Assembly: GCF_013201725.1 (NCBI RefSeq)
Contig: NZ_CP053835.1
Location: 2,852,001 to 2,916,000, forward strand
Length of the DNA: 64,000 nucleotides
Source: Arcobacter defluvii
Lineage (GTDB): Bacteria; Campylobacterota; Campylobacteria; Campylobacterales; Arcobacteraceae
Direction: 5' to 3'
Shown here: piece after piece, positions 36,289-45,891 of the stretch
How positions within the stretch are numbered: the first letter of the stretch is position 1
How the letters are laid out: each line of letters begins with the position of its first letter
Notes under the pieces: model-generated
What the model was told of the DNA's origin: nothing
Seen by the model: only the letters and a program-made list of their open reading frames with translations
Databases searched by the model: none
Made by a program: the position numbers and the translations under genes

Positions 36289-36644
36289 ATTTTTATGAAA
36301 ACTCCATTCTCTTTATCCTTGAAAAAAACTTCCTTTTCATTTCTTTCAAATAACTCTTTTAAAAAATTATCAGCATATGTCGAAGATAAATTTTCTTTAT
36401 TAAAAGTTTTTAAATCTTGACACTTAAAAGTACTTCTACAAATTTTATCATCATAAATTTTCATATCTAAGATTGCTGTTCCTGCATTAAATATTTGAAC
36501 TTGTGTATACTCTTTATATTTAAAAATAAAACCTTTATCATAAAATTTCATTTGAGGCGTTTTTAATAAAATAGTTGCACTTGAAGTTAATTGTGGTTGA
36601 TTTGAACTAAAACAACCCGTAAATAATATTAGTGAAAAAATCAC
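36276..36644 (-). CDS. Small lipoprotein of unknown function
   Basis: This protein of about 122 aa has the signal FSLILFTGC, with the lipidated Cys soon after the start. The rest shows a short beta-rich domain (ATILLKTPQMKFYDKGFIFKY) and two Cys (KICRSTFKC) that could pair in the periplasm. It resembles no family that could be named. The listed GTG start gives an unusually short signal lacking a basic N-region. AAAGGA sits 6 nt before an in-frame ATT at 36662, which would add IKNLFF and a Lys. The true start may therefore be that ATT. It is divergent from queH. Confidence 0.6.
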   Translation of the reverse strand: MIFSLILFTGCFSSNQPQLTSSATILLKTPQMKFYDKGFIFKYKEYTQVQIFNAGTAILDMKIYDDKICRSTFKCQDLKTFNKENLSSTYADNFLKELFERNEKEVFFKDKENGVFIKIIRD

Positions 36645-36727
36645 AAAAAATAAATTTTTAATAGCTAATCCTTTGTTTTGAAAACTTTTACTATAATTAT
36701 ATCAAATTATATAATTAAAGGAATTTT

Positions 36728-37801
36728 TTGTTAGTTCATATTTGTTGTGCAGTTGATAGTCACTATTTTTTAGAAAAAATACAAGAAGAATTTCCAGATG
36801 AAAAATTAGTTGGTTACTTTTATGACCCTAATATTCATCCATATAATGAATATAGACTTAGATATTTAGATGTAGAATACTCGTGTAAGAAATTAGGAAT
36901 TCCATTACTTGAAGGTCCTTATAACCTTGAAGAATGGTTAAAAAAAGTAAAAGGGATGGAACATCTTCCTGAAAAAGGTGATAGATGTACTGTTTGTTAT
37001 GATGATAGACTTGATGTGTCAGTTCAAAAAGCAATAGAATTAGGTCATGATAAATTTACAACTTCACTTTTAATTTCACCAAAAAAATCTCAAGAAAAAT
37101 TAGAAAAAATTGGAGAAAAATTAACACAAGAAACGGGTGTAAATTTTATATTTAGAGATTATAGAAGTGGAAATGGTGGACAAGGTCAAGGGGATAGAGT
37201 AAAAGAAAACTCTTTATATAGACAAAATTATTGTGGATGTTTATTTGGATTAAGTGCTCAAAGAGAGATTCAAAAAAAGATTATGGATGAGATGTTTAAT
37301 CCTATTTCAAATCAAATAATGCCTGAATCAATTGAAGAAAGATTAGAACTTTATCAAAAAAGAAATGATTTAGAAGATGCAAGAGAAAAGTACAAACTTA
37401 TAAAACAAAGATTTTTGAACTATAGACTATTAGGTGGGAAAGTTAGTATTGCAAAAAAAATCGTTCCTTCATATATTATGTGTTATTCAACTATAAATAG
37501 AAATAATACAAATGGAAGAATAGAATACACTAAAGATAGCATAAATTATCTTAATCGTGATGAAGTAAAAATTATAGATATACAAACGTTTAATCTATTT
37601 GCAGGAACTTCATATAAAGATGTAAAAGAGTTAATGTATAACCCACTTGATTTTTATAAAGAATTAGAAATCAGAAATCTAATTATAAAAAATCCTTATG
37701 ATTTAAGTGCTTTAATTGTTCTTGATGAAATAATTGATGATAAATATGAAATAGAAATAAATGCTACAACTTATGAAGATATAAAAGAAGAGATAATATG
37801 A
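36728..37801 (+). CDS. queH: Epoxyqueuosine reductase QueH with C-terminal extension
   Basis: QueH performs the last step of queuosine tRNA modification, reducing epoxyqueuosine. The family Cys pairs are visible: HICCAV (near residues 4-9), RCTVCYDDRL (about 96-105), and YCGCLFGLS (about 168-176). These ligate the metal/cluster site. TTSLLISPKKSQ is also typical. The protein is 357 aa, whereas the family core is about 180-220; the last 150 residues are an unidentified alpha/beta extension. The start is TTG with AAAGGA 5 nt upstream. It overlaps lpxB by 4 nt, so it heads the envelope operon. Confidence 0.88.
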   Translation: MLVHICCAVDSHYFLEKIQEEFPDEKLVGYFYDPNIHPYNEYRLRYLDVEYSCKKLGIPLLEGPYNLEEWLKKVKGMEHLPEKGDRCTVCYDDRLDVSVQKAIELGHDKFTTSLLISPKKSQEKLEKIGEKLTQETGVNFIFRDYRSGNGGQGQGDRVKENSLYRQNYCGCLFGLSAQREIQKKIMDEMFNPISNQIMPESIEERLELYQKRNDLEDAREKYKLIKQRFLNYRLLGGKVSIAKKIVPSYIMCYSTINRNNTNGRIEYTKDSINYLNRDEVKIIDIQTFNLFAGTSYKDVKELMYNPLDFYKELEIRNLIIKNPYDLSALIVLDEIIDDKYEIEINATTYEDIKEEII

Positions 37802-38841
37802 AACTATTAGTTTGTGCCATGGAAGCTTCATCAAATGTTCATTTAAAGGAATTAAAAAAATATTTAAATTCTGATGTTGAACTTGTTGGAGTTTTTGATA
37901 AAGAGTTGGGAAATCCACTTTATGATTTAACTTCATTAGCTATCATGGGATTTGTTGATGCTTTAAAGAAATTAAGATTTTTTTTCCGACTTCGAGATGA
38001 ATTAGTAGAGCTTGCGTCATCTTGTGACAAAGTTTTACTAATGGATAGTTCAGGATTTAATCTTCCTCTTGCTAAAAAATTAAGAGAAACATATCCAAAT
38101 AAAGAGATTATTTATTATATTTTACCACAAGCTTGGGCTTGGAAAAAAGGAAGAGTTAAAAAACTTGAAGCTTATTGCTCAAAACTTTGTTCAATTATTC
38201 CTTTTGAGAGTGAAATTTATAATGATAAAAATAAAATCACTTACGTAGGACATCCTCTTTTAGATGAAATAAAAGAGTTTAAAACACAATTTCAAGAAAC
38301 AAATAAAATTGCTTTTATGCCAGGAAGTAGAAAAACAGAAATTACAAATCTAATGCCGATTTTTAAAGAATTAATAAAAAAAATCCCAAATAAAGAGTAT
38401 ATTTTGATAATTCCAGCAAAATTTGATGATGCATATATAAAAAAAATTTATGGAGATATTTCAAATTTTACAATTTCAAGAAATACTCATCAAACTTTAA
38501 AAGAGTGTGAATATGCATTTATTTGTTCTGGAACTGCAACTCTTGAAGCAGCACTTATAGGAACACCATTTACACTTTCATATATTGCAAAAAAATTCGA
38601 TTTTTTTATTGGAAAAATGTTTGTAAAACTAAATTTTGTTGGACTTGCAAATATTTTCTTTGAAAAAATGGGTAAAAAACCTCTTCATAGTGAATTTTTA
38701 CAAGAAGATGTAAACGTAGAAAATCTTTTAAATGATTATGAAAATCTTGATAAAAAATTATTTTTTGAAAATTCAAAAATTTTAAGAGAGTATCTAAAAA
38801 ATGGAAGTTCACAAAATGTAGCTCGGATAATTCAAAACTAA
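37798..38841 (+). CDS. lpxB: Lipid-A-disaccharide synthase
   Basis: LpxB (347 aa) joins UDP-2,3-diacylglucosamine and lipid X in lipid A synthesis at the inner-membrane surface. Family features are AMEASSNVHLKEL at the N-terminus, VLLMDSSGFNLPLAK, YYILPQAWAWKKGRVKK, YVGHPLLDE, FMPGSRKTEI, and the nucleotide-binding FICSGTATLEAALIGTPF. The ATG overlaps the queH stop (ATGA). The gene is slightly shorter than the E. coli form (382 aa), as usual in Campylobacterota. Confidence 0.95.
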   Translation: MKLLVCAMEASSNVHLKELKKYLNSDVELVGVFDKELGNPLYDLTSLAIMGFVDALKKLRFFFRLRDELVELASSCDKVLLMDSSGFNLPLAKKLRETYPNKEIIYYILPQAWAWKKGRVKKLEAYCSKLCSIIPFESEIYNDKNKITYVGHPLLDEIKEFKTQFQETNKIAFMPGSRKTEITNLMPIFKELIKKIPNKEYILIIPAKFDDAYIKKIYGDISNFTISRNTHQTLKECEYAFICSGTATLEAALIGTPFTLSYIAKKFDFFIGKMFVKLNFVGLANIFFEKMGKKPLHSEFLQEDVNVENLLNDYENLDKKLFFENSKILREYLKNGSSQNVARIIQN

Positions 38842-38853
38842 TTTTTTTTTAGA

Positions 38854-38859
38854 TATAAT
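38854..38859 (+). promoter_or_regulatory. Internal promoter candidate before fabZ
   Basis: A run of ten T (38842-38850 region) followed by AGATATAATAATTG gives the T-tract plus TATAAT pattern typical of Campylobacterota, 34 nt before the fabZ ATG. This suggests that fabZ and downstream genes can be transcribed separately from queH-lpxB. Confidence 0.5.
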
Positions 38860-38892
38860 AATTGCCACTTAATAAAAAAATCAGGATATTAT

Positions 38893-39336
38893 ATGTTAGA
38901 CATTATGCAAATTCAAGAAATTCTTCCTCATAGATACCCATTATTACTTGTGGACAGAATTACAGATATGGAATTAAAAAAATCTATTAAAGGTTTTAAA
39001 AACATCTCTATTTCAGAACCTGCGTTTCAAGGACATTTCCCAGGTCATCCAATTTATCCAGGTGTACTTATTTTAGAAGGAATGGCTCAATGCGGTGGTG
39101 TTTTAGCACTAAAAAGTTCTGATATGTCAGATGAAGAGATGAAAAATAAAGTAATCTATTTTATGAGTATTGATAAAGCAAAATTTAGAAATCCTGTAAG
39201 ACCAGGAGATAGATTAGATTATGAATTAGAAGTTGTAAGAATGAAAAGTTCATTAATGACTCTTATTGGAAAAGCTTATGTTGATGGAAAATTAACAGCA
39301 GAAGCTGAACTTAAAGCTATGATAGTTGATAAATAA
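38893..39336 (+). CDS. fabZ: 3-hydroxyacyl-[ACP] dehydratase FabZ
   Basis: FabZ (147 aa) is a hotdog-fold dehydratase of fatty acid elongation. The motifs are [14 protein letters not shown] (catalytic His near residue 13) and [22 protein letters not shown] (catalytic Glu). [12 protein letters not shown] is the conserved C-terminal stretch. It precedes lpxA by 15 nt, a common pairing that couples fatty acid and lipid A supply. Confidence 0.96.
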   Translation: MLDIMQIQEILPHRYPLLLVDRITDMELKKSIKGFKNISISEPAFQGHFPGHPIYPGVLILEGMAQCGGVLALKSSDMSDEEMKNKVIYFMSIDKAKFRNPVRPGDRLDYELEVVRMKSSLMTLIGKAYVDGKLTAEAELKAMIVDK

Positions 39337-39351
39337 CAAATAGGCAAATAA

Positions 39352-40134
39352 ATGAATAACATTCACAAAACAGCAATAATTGAAGATGGAGCTACTTTAG
39401 GAGACAATATCACAATTGGAGCATACACAATTATTGGTAAAGATGTAAAAATTGGTGATGGAACAATTATTGATTCACATACAGTTATTGAAGGAAAAAC
39501 TACAATTGGTAAAAACAATCATATTTTCTCACATGCAACAATTGGAACAATTCCTCAAGATTTAAAATTTAATGGTGAAGATGTTGAATTAATTATTGGA
39601 GATAACAATAAAATTAGAGAATACACTTTATTTAATCCAGGGACAATTGGTGGTGGTTCAATTACTAAAATAGGAAGTAACAACTTATTTATGGGATATA
39701 CTCACGTTGCACATGATTGTATTATTGGGGATAATTGTATTTTTGCAAATGGTGCTACACTTGCTGGTCATGTTGAATGTGCAGATTTTGTTGTAATTGG
39801 TGGATTAACTCCAGTGCATCAATTTTGTAAAATTGGAACACAAGTTATGGTTGGTGGAGCATCAGCTGTTGCACAAGACATCCCTCCATTTTGTTTAGCA
39901 GAAGGCAATAAAGCAGTTCTTAGAGGATTAAACTTAACTGGTTTAAGAAGAAGATTTGAAAATAGAGAAGATATTGATGCTATAAAATTTGCGTATAAAG
40001 AACTTTTCGAATCAGGAAAACCTTTGCAAGATGTAGCACATGAGTTATTTGAAACAAATGAAAATAAATATGTAAAAGAATTAGCTAGTTTTGTATTAAA
40101 TACAAAAAGAGGTATTCCTTTCAATAGAAAATAA
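39352..40134 (+). CDS. lpxA: UDP-N-acetylglucosamine acyltransferase LpxA
   Basis: LpxA (260 aa) performs the first lipid A step. The N-terminal two thirds is a left-handed beta-helix of hexapeptide repeats (IGAYTIIGKDVKIGDGTIID, VECADFVVIGGL). The catalytic His is in FMGYTHVAHDC, and conserved HQFCKIGTQVMVGG follows. The C-terminal helical domain (LNLTGLRRRFENREDIDAIK) binds ACP. Fits the family length. Confidence 0.96.
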   Translation: MNNIHKTAIIEDGATLGDNITIGAYTIIGKDVKIGDGTIIDSHTVIEGKTTIGKNNHIFSHATIGTIPQDLKFNGEDVELIIGDNNKIREYTLFNPGTIGGGSITKIGSNNLFMGYTHVAHDCIIGDNCIFANGATLAGHVECADFVVIGGLTPVHQFCKIGTQVMVGGASAVAQDIPPFCLAEGNKAVLRGLNLTGLRRRFENREDIDAIKFAYKELFESGKPLQDVAHELFETNENKYVKELASFVLNTKRGIPFNRK

Positions 40135-40145
40135 ACGAGTAAAAT

Positions 40146-41363
40146 ATGAGTAAAATAATATGTGATTTTTGTGGTGCAACAGATACAAAAGATAATCCAG
40201 TAATTGCTGGTGACAATGCTTGTATTTGTAGAGCTTGTGTAAATGCTGCACATGAGATAATGAATGGTAATCTTCCAATTGAAGAAAATAATAAAATTGA
40301 AGCAAGTGAACTAAAAGAAATAAAAATAAAAACTCCAGCTGAATTAAAAAAAATACTTGATGAATATGTAATTGGTCAAGAAAGAGCAAAAAAAGTTTTA
40401 TCAGTTGCAGTTTATAACCACTATAAAAGAATATTTAGACATCATGAAATAGATGATGATACAGAATTAAATAAATCAAATGTTTTATTAATTGGACCAA
40501 CAGGTTCTGGAAAAACTCTTTTAGCTCAAACTATTTCTAAATATTTAGATGTTCCTTTAGCAATTGCTGATGCAACAAGTTTAACTGAAGCTGGATATGT
40601 AGGTGATGATGTTGAAAATGTTGTTACTAGACTTGTTCAAGCAGCAGATGGTGATATCAAAAAAGCTGAACGTGGAATTATTTTTATTGATGAAGTTGAT
40701 AAAGTTGCACGTATGAGTGAAAATAGAAGTATTACAAGAGATGTTTCAGGAGAAGGAGTTCAACAAGCTTTATTAAAAATTGTTGAAGGAAGTGTTGTAA
40801 ATGTTCCACCAAAAGGTGGAAGAAAACATCCTGGTCAAGATGCACTTCAAGTTGATACGACAAATATTTTATTTATTTGTGGTGGTGCCTTTGATGGACT
40901 TGAAGATATTATCAAGAAAAAAGAAGGTGCAAATATTCTTGGATTTAATCAAGATAAAAAAACAAAAAATGACCAAGATAAAATTATTTCAAAAGTCGAA
41001 ACAGATGATTTAGTAAAATATGGATTAATTCCAGAATTAATTGGAAGATTACATATGATTGCAACTTTAAATGAAATAACTGAAGATGATATGGTTCATA
41101 TTTTAACAGAACCTAAAAATGCTCTTATCAAACAATATATAAAACTCTTTGAAATGGATGAAGTTAAATTAGAGTTTGAAAAAGATGCATTAAAAGAGTT
41201 AGCTAAACTTGCAATTGCTAGAAAAACAGGAGCAAGAGGATTAAGATCAATTTTAGAAGATATTATGCTTGATATTATGTTTGATCTTCCAAAATATAAA
41301 AATAAAACAGTAACCATAACAAAAGAAGTTGTTCAAAAAACTGAAGAACCAAAAGTAGCATAA
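40146..41363 (+). CDS. clpX: ATP-dependent Clp protease ATP-binding subunit ClpX
   Basis: ClpX (405 aa) is an AAA+ unfoldase working with ClpP. The N-terminal zinc-binding domain is CDFCGA and CICRACV (about 6-30). Walker A GPTGSGKT is at about 117-124, GYVGDDVEN follows, and Walker B is IIFIDEVDK. The pore loop is in the [19 protein letters not shown] region, and the Arg-rich sensor 2 is in [12 protein letters not shown]. It lies 11 nt after lpxA. clpP is not in the window. Confidence 0.97.
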   Translation: MSKIICDFCGATDTKDNPVIAGDNACICRACVNAAHEIMNGNLPIEENNKIEASELKEIKIKTPAELKKILDEYVIGQERAKKVLSVAVYNHYKRIFRHHEIDDDTELNKSNVLLIGPTGSGKTLLAQTISKYLDVPLAIADATSLTEAGYVGDDVENVVTRLVQAADGDIKKAERGIIFIDEVDKVARMSENRSITRDVSGEGVQQALLKIVEGSVVNVPPKGGRKHPGQDALQVDTTNILFICGGAFDGLEDIIKKKEGANILGFNQDKKTKNDQDKIISKVETDDLVKYGLIPELIGRLHMIATLNEITEDDMVHILTEPKNALIKQYIKLFEMDEVKLEFEKDALKELAKLAIARKTGARGLRSILEDIMLDIMFDLPKYKNKTVTITKEVVQKTEEPKVA

Positions 41364-41376
41364 AAAGGATATAAAA

Positions 41377-42408
41377 GTGTTTTTAGATAAATTAATAGGT
41401 CTCTTTTCAAATGATATGGCGATTGATTTGGGAACTGCAAATACAATCGTTTCTGTTCGAGGTAAAGGAATTATAATCAATGAACCATCAGTTGTTGCAG
41501 TTCAAAGTGATAGACAAGGTAAAGATAGAATTTTAGCTGTTGGACAAGAAGCTAAACAAATGATTGGAAAAACTCCTTTAAATATTCAAGCTGTTCGACC
41601 AATGCAAGATGGTGTTATTGCAGATTTTGAAATGACTGAAAGGATGATTAGATACTTTATTGAAAAGGCTCATTCTAGAAAATCTTTTATTCGTCCTAGA
41701 ATTATTATTTGTATCCCATATGGTATTACTCAAGTTGAAAAAAAAGCTGTTGAAGAATCAGCTATGAGTGCAGGAGCAAGAGAAGTATTTTTAGTAGAAG
41801 AACCAATGGCAGCTGCAATTGGTGCTGGAATTCCTGTATCAGATCCATCTGGTTATGTCGTGGTTGATATAGGTGGAGGAACTACAGAAATTGGAGTAAC
41901 ATCTTTAGGTGGTTTAGTTTTATGTAAATCAATTAAAGTTGCAGGTGATAAATTTGATAAATCAATTATGGAACATGTAAGACAAAACTATAATTTATTT
42001 ATTGGTGAAAGAACTGCTGAAAATATTAAAATAGAAATTGGTACAGCTATAAAACTTGATACTGAGCTAAAAATGAAAGTAAAAGGAAGAGATAATTCTG
42101 GTCTTCTTTCAACTATTGAACTTGGAAGTGAAGGTGTAAGAATTGCAATAAAAGAACCACTAAAAGAAATTGTATCTGCTATTAAAAGTGTTCTTGAAAA
42201 TATGCCACCTGATTTAGCGAGTGATATTGTGGATAATGGTGTTATTATCACTGGTGGGGGAGCATTAATTCGAGGTTTAGATACTTATTTAGCTGAAATT
42301 ATTAAACTACCTGTAAAAGTTGCAAATGAACCTTTATTATCAGTAGCTTATGGAACAAGTCAAGTTCTTGATGAACCGGAATTATTAAAACTTATTACAA
42401 ATAACTAA
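41377..42408 (+). CDS. mreB: Rod-shape actin homolog MreB
   Basis: MreB (343 aa) forms membrane-associated filaments that guide wall synthesis. Actin-fold nucleotide motifs are MAIDLGTANTIV, VVDIGGGTTEIGV and ITGGGALIRGLD. The N-terminal amphipathic MFLDKLIGLFS can bind the membrane. The start is GTG with AAAAGGA 7 nt upstream. It is 13 nt after clpX and abuts mreC with a one-base overlap. Confidence 0.97.
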   Translation: MFLDKLIGLFSNDMAIDLGTANTIVSVRGKGIIINEPSVVAVQSDRQGKDRILAVGQEAKQMIGKTPLNIQAVRPMQDGVIADFEMTERMIRYFIEKAHSRKSFIRPRIIICIPYGITQVEKKAVEESAMSAGAREVFLVEEPMAAAIGAGIPVSDPSGYVVVDIGGGTTEIGVTSLGGLVLCKSIKVAGDKFDKSIMEHVRQNYNLFIGERTAENIKIEIGTAIKLDTELKMKVKGRDNSGLLSTIELGSEGVRIAIKEPLKEIVSAIKSVLENMPPDLASDIVDNGVIITGGGALIRGLDTYLAEIIKLPVKVANEPLLSVAYGTSQVLDEPELLKLITNN

Positions 42409-43232
42409 TGCGTAAATTTGTATTTATTTTTTTATTTGTTGTAGCAAGTTTATCTTATATTTTTGAGATAGATGAGCTACTTGTTAAAAAATTTACTTTT
42501 TTTAATGATTTAAAAATATCTTACATAAATAAAGTTATAAATATATCAACTAATATTGAAAAACATTTTAATCAAGCAAAAACAATAGAAGATTTAAGAG
42601 CTGAAAATAATGAGTTAAAAGAGTATAAAATTCTTTATAATACAACTCAAAAACAATTAGATGCAATAAAAGAATTTTTAGTTCATGTTGAAGTAACAGA
42701 AATTAAACCAGAAATTGAACTTGTAAAAGTTTTATCTTATATAAATTTTAATGACTTTACTAAAGTTTGGCTAGATAAAGTTCCTCAAGATGACAAAATC
42801 TTAGGTTTAATCACTGAAAACAATGCTGCTGGAATTGTAGTAAATAAAAATGGAAGAGCTGTTGGTTTATTAAATGGTAATAAAGATTGCTCTTATGCTG
42901 TATTTATTGGTGAAGGTAAAAATCCAGGTATTATCACAGCAGGTGAAACTCCAGATGAATTACTTATAAAATTTATTCCTATTTGGTCTGAAATTAATAA
43001 AGGAGATGAAGTAATAACTTCAGGAATGGATAATATCTTTTATGAAGGATTAAAAGTAGGAAGAATCATAGAAATTACAAATTTACCTGATATGAAAATA
43101 GCAACAGTAAAACCTTATGTAAATGTTTTAAAAAAGAAATACTTCTATACTTATAAAAATATCAATAATCTAGAAAATAAAGAAGAAAACTCAAAAAAAA
43201 CCAATGAGATAGAAAAATCGCCTAATAATTAG
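42408..43232 (+). CDS. mreC: Rod-shape-determining protein MreC
   Basis: MreC (274 aa) links MreB to the periplasmic synthesis machinery. It has one N-terminal membrane segment (FVFIFLFVVASLSYIFEI), then a coiled coil (about 50-85, EDLRAENNELKEY), then the beta-domain with ENNAAGIVVNKNGRAVGLL and DEVITSGMDNIFYEGLKVGRI. A Lys/Asn/Glu-rich tail follows. The 3' end overlaps convergent ribE by 11 nt. No mreD follows. Confidence 0.92.
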   Translation: MRKFVFIFLFVVASLSYIFEIDELLVKKFTFFNDLKISYINKVINISTNIEKHFNQAKTIEDLRAENNELKEYKILYNTTQKQLDAIKEFLVHVEVTEIKPEIELVKVLSYINFNDFTKVWLDKVPQDDKILGLITENNAAGIVVNKNGRAVGLLNGNKDCSYAVFIGEGKNPGIITAGETPDELLIKFIPIWSEINKGDEVITSGMDNIFYEGLKVGRIIEITNLPDMKIATVKPYVNVLKKKYFYTYKNINNLENKEENSKKTNEIEKSPNN

Positions 43233-43842
43233 CCATTATTCTATCTACATCATTCCATGATAATCCAGCTTTTTTATCACTATTAATATTAAACATATTA
43301 TAAATATATCTTGCAAACATATCTGTTTCAAGATTTACTTTTGTACCTATTTTATATCTTTTAAATATTGTATTTTCAATTGTATGAGGGATAATTGTAA
43401 GTCTAAAACTGTCTTTTAAAACTTCATTTACAGTAAGTGAAACTCCATCTATTGTAACACTTCCTTTTGGAATAATATATTTTAAATATTCAGATGGTAA
43501 AGCAATAAAAAAATCTGTTGAATTTCCATTTTGTTTTATTGATTTAACTGTTCCTAAACAATCTACATGACCTTGAACTATATGACCTTCAAATCTATCA
43601 CCCATCATCATTGCAGGTTCCATATGAACCTCATCTTTATAGTTTTCCATTGCAAGAATTTTTTGCGATTCTGGTGAAAGTTCAACTGTAAATGTATCAC
43701 TTGTAACTTTTACAACTGTTAAACATGCTCCATTAATAGCAATAGAATCTCCAGTTTTTGGATGATATTTTGCATGTAAAGTTAAAAAATTGTTTTTAAA
43801 ACTAACAACTTTTGCCAATTCTCGTATAAGTCCTGTAAACAC
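43222..43842 (-). CDS. ribE: Riboflavin synthase, alpha chain
   Basis: RibE (206 aa) dismutates 6,7-dimethyl-8-ribityllumazine to riboflavin. The tandem lumazine-binding repeats are recognisable: MFTGLIRELAKV, GDSIAINGACLTVV and EGHIVQGHVDCLG in the first; GSVTIDGVSLTVNEV, TIIPHTIENT and VNLETDMFARYI in the second. The GTG start has AAAAGG 8 nt upstream. No FMN riboswitch is visible in the 147-nt upstream region, only promoter-like TATTAT. It is divergent from mnmG. Confidence 0.95.
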   Translation of the reverse strand: MFTGLIRELAKVVSFKNNFLTLHAKYHPKTGDSIAINGACLTVVKVTSDTFTVELSPESQKILAMENYKDEVHMEPAMMMGDRFEGHIVQGHVDCLGTVKSIKQNGNSTDFFIALPSEYLKYIIPKGSVTIDGVSLTVNEVLKDSFRLTIIPHTIENTIFKRYKIGTKVNLETDMFARYIYNMFNINSDKKAGLSWNDVDRIMANY

Positions 43843-43959
43843 TTAAAAAACCTTTTGTTAAAATTTAGGTATAATATCGAAAAAATGTTGAGAAGCTAAT
43901 TTTAACTTACTTTACTATAAAACTTAAAAAGATACAGTTGATTTATAAAAAATTCAAAA

Positions 43960-43965
43960 TATAAT
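43960..43965 (+). promoter_or_regulatory. Candidate -10 box for mnmG
   Basis: TATAAT in AAAATATAATTTTC lies 24 nt before the mnmG ATG. A second TATAAT at 43871-43876 in the same divergent space is an alternative for either strand. Motif-level evidence. Confidence 0.45.
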
Positions 43966-43989
43966 TTTCTCTTAATCAAAAGGAATAAA

Positions 43990-45861
43990 ATGGATTATGA
44001 TGTAATTGTTGTTGGAGGTGGTCATGCAGGAATTGAAGCCTCACTAGCAAGCGCAAGAATGGGTAAAAAAACTCTTCTTATTACAATGTTAGTTGAACAA
44101 ATTGGAGCTGCTAGTTGTAACCCAGCAGTTGGTGGTCTTGCAAAAGGACACTTAGTTAGAGAACTCGATGCAATTGGTGGAGAGATGGGTCTTTGTACTG
44201 ATTATGCTGGTATTCAATTTAGAATACTAAATGCTTCTAAAGGTGCAGCTGTTCAAGGGAGTCGAGCTCAAATTGATATGGATAAATACAGAACTTACAT
44301 GAGAAAAGTTTGTCATAATACTCCAAATCTAGAAGTTTATCAAGATGAAGTAACTGCATTATTAGTAAAAAATGAAAATGAAATATATGGTGTAAAAACA
44401 AAATTAACTGAAGAGTTTACAGCAAAAAAAGTTATTTTAACAACAGGTACATTTATGCGTGGACTTGTTCACATTGGTGAAAACAAATACGAAGCAGGAC
44501 GTGCGTGGGAACTTCCATCAACTACTTTATCAACTCAGTTAAAAGAGTTAGGACTAAGAGTTGGTAGATTAAAAACTGGTACTCCATCAAGAATTGATGC
44601 AAATTCAATAGATTTTTCAGTTATGGATATGCATGGTGGAGATGTAAATCCAGCACCATTTTCATTTAGAACAGATAAATCTAAATTTGCTCCAACTCAA
44701 TATCCTTGTTATATAACTTATACAAATGAAAAAACTCATGAAATTATTTCATCAAACTTTTATAGAGCTCCACTTTTTACAGGACAAATTGAAGGATTGG
44801 GACCTAGATATTGTCCAAGTATTGAAGATAAAGTAAATAGATTTGCTGAACGAGATAGACACCAATTATTTTTAGAACCACAAACAGCTATGTGTACAGA
44901 ATACTATATTAATGGTATGTCAAGCTCACTTCCTATTGATGTACAAAAAGAGATGATTCACTCTGTTAGAGGTTTGGAAAATGCAAGAATTATAAGATAT
45001 GGGTATGCTATTGAATATGATTATATTGATCCAACAGAATTAAAACATTCACTTGAAACTAAAAAAATAAAAAATTTATATCTTGCTGGACAAATAAATG
45101 CAACAACTGGTTATGAAGAGGCTGCAGCACAAGGTCTAATAGCAGGAATAAATGCTTGTTTAGCAATAGATGAAAAAGAACCTTTTATTTTAAGACGAGA
45201 TGAAGCATATATTGGTGTTTTAATAGATGATTTAGTAACTAAAGGTACTAATGAACCATATAGAATGTTCACGAGCAGAGCTGAATATAGACTTCTTTTA
45301 AGAGAAGAGAATGCTGATTTAAGATTAAGTCAATATGGATATGAATTTGGTTTGATAGATGATGAAACTATGGCAAAAGTTGAAAATAAAAGAAAAACTT
45401 TAGATGATTCAATAGAATTTATGGCAAATGAATGGTTAACATCAAAAAAAGAGACTTTAGAACTTTTAGAATCAATAGGTGAAGAGAAAATTAATGATAA
45501 AGTTCTACTTGTAGATTTAATAGGAAGAAATACTATAGACTCAACAAAATTTGATAAATTAGTTCCTAGTTTAACTCAAATTGATGAATATTTAAAAGAA
45601 CAAATTATAATTGAAGCAAAATATTATAGATATATCCAAAAACAACAAAAACAAATTGAAAAAATGAAAAAAATGTTAAAAACTACGATTCCTGATGAGT
45701 TTAATTATAAAGGATTACCAGGTTTATCAAATGAAGTAATTGAAAAGCTTCAAAAACACAAACCACCAACTCTTTTCAATGCAAGTTTAATATCGGGAAT
45801 TACGCCAGCAGCACTTGATATAATACACTTAAACTTAAATTTATTCAATAAAAAATCATAA
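43990..45861 (+). CDS. mnmG: tRNA uridine 5-carboxymethylaminomethyl modification enzyme MnmG
   Basis: MnmG (GidA, 623 aa) works with MnmE to modify U34 of several tRNAs, using FAD, NADH and methylene-THF. Motifs are the FAD loop [19 protein letters not shown] (7-25), [48 protein letters not shown] and [17 protein letters not shown]. The helical C-terminal domain for MnmE/tRNA contact is complete ([11 protein letters not shown] near the end). Nothing unusual. Confidence 0.97.
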   Translation: MDYDVIVVGGGHAGIEASLASARMGKKTLLITMLVEQIGAASCNPAVGGLAKGHLVRELDAIGGEMGLCTDYAGIQFRILNASKGAAVQGSRAQIDMDKYRTYMRKVCHNTPNLEVYQDEVTALLVKNENEIYGVKTKLTEEFTAKKVILTTGTFMRGLVHIGENKYEAGRAWELPSTTLSTQLKELGLRVGRLKTGTPSRIDANSIDFSVMDMHGGDVNPAPFSFRTDKSKFAPTQYPCYITYTNEKTHEIISSNFYRAPLFTGQIEGLGPRYCPSIEDKVNRFAERDRHQLFLEPQTAMCTEYYINGMSSSLPIDVQKEMIHSVRGLENARIIRYGYAIEYDYIDPTELKHSLETKKIKNLYLAGQINATTGYEEAAAQGLIAGINACLAIDEKEPFILRRDEAYIGVLIDDLVTKGTNEPYRMFTSRAEYRLLLREENADLRLSQYGYEFGLIDDETMAKVENKRKTLDDSIEFMANEWLTSKKETLELLESIGEEKINDKVLLVDLIGRNTIDSTKFDKLVPSLTQIDEYLKEQIIIEAKYYRYIQKQQKQIEKMKKMLKTTIPDEFNYKGLPGLSNEVIEKLQKHKPPTLFNASLISGITPAALDIIHLNLNLFNKKS

Positions 45862-45886
45862 ATAACACTTCTTATGAAGTGTTATT
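45861..45886. terminator. Bidirectional terminator between mnmG and a thioredoxin-fold gene
   Basis: AATAACACTTC (45861-45871) pairs perfectly over 11 bp with GAAGTGTTATT (45876-45886) around TTAT. It starts at the mnmG stop and lies 5 nt from the convergent gene stop. A TTTTC stretch follows on the plus strand, and a T-rich stretch on the minus strand. Confidence 0.65.
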
Positions 45887-45891
45887 TTCTT

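Noticed and set aside
40096-40389. His/Leu-rich antisense ORF across lpxA and clpX
   Set aside because: It overlaps two certain genes on the other strand and has no start signal.
43843-43989. Possible FMN riboswitch upstream of ribE
   Set aside because: The conserved RFN-element blocks (for example AGGGGCAG) are not visible on the minus strand, and the leader is too short.
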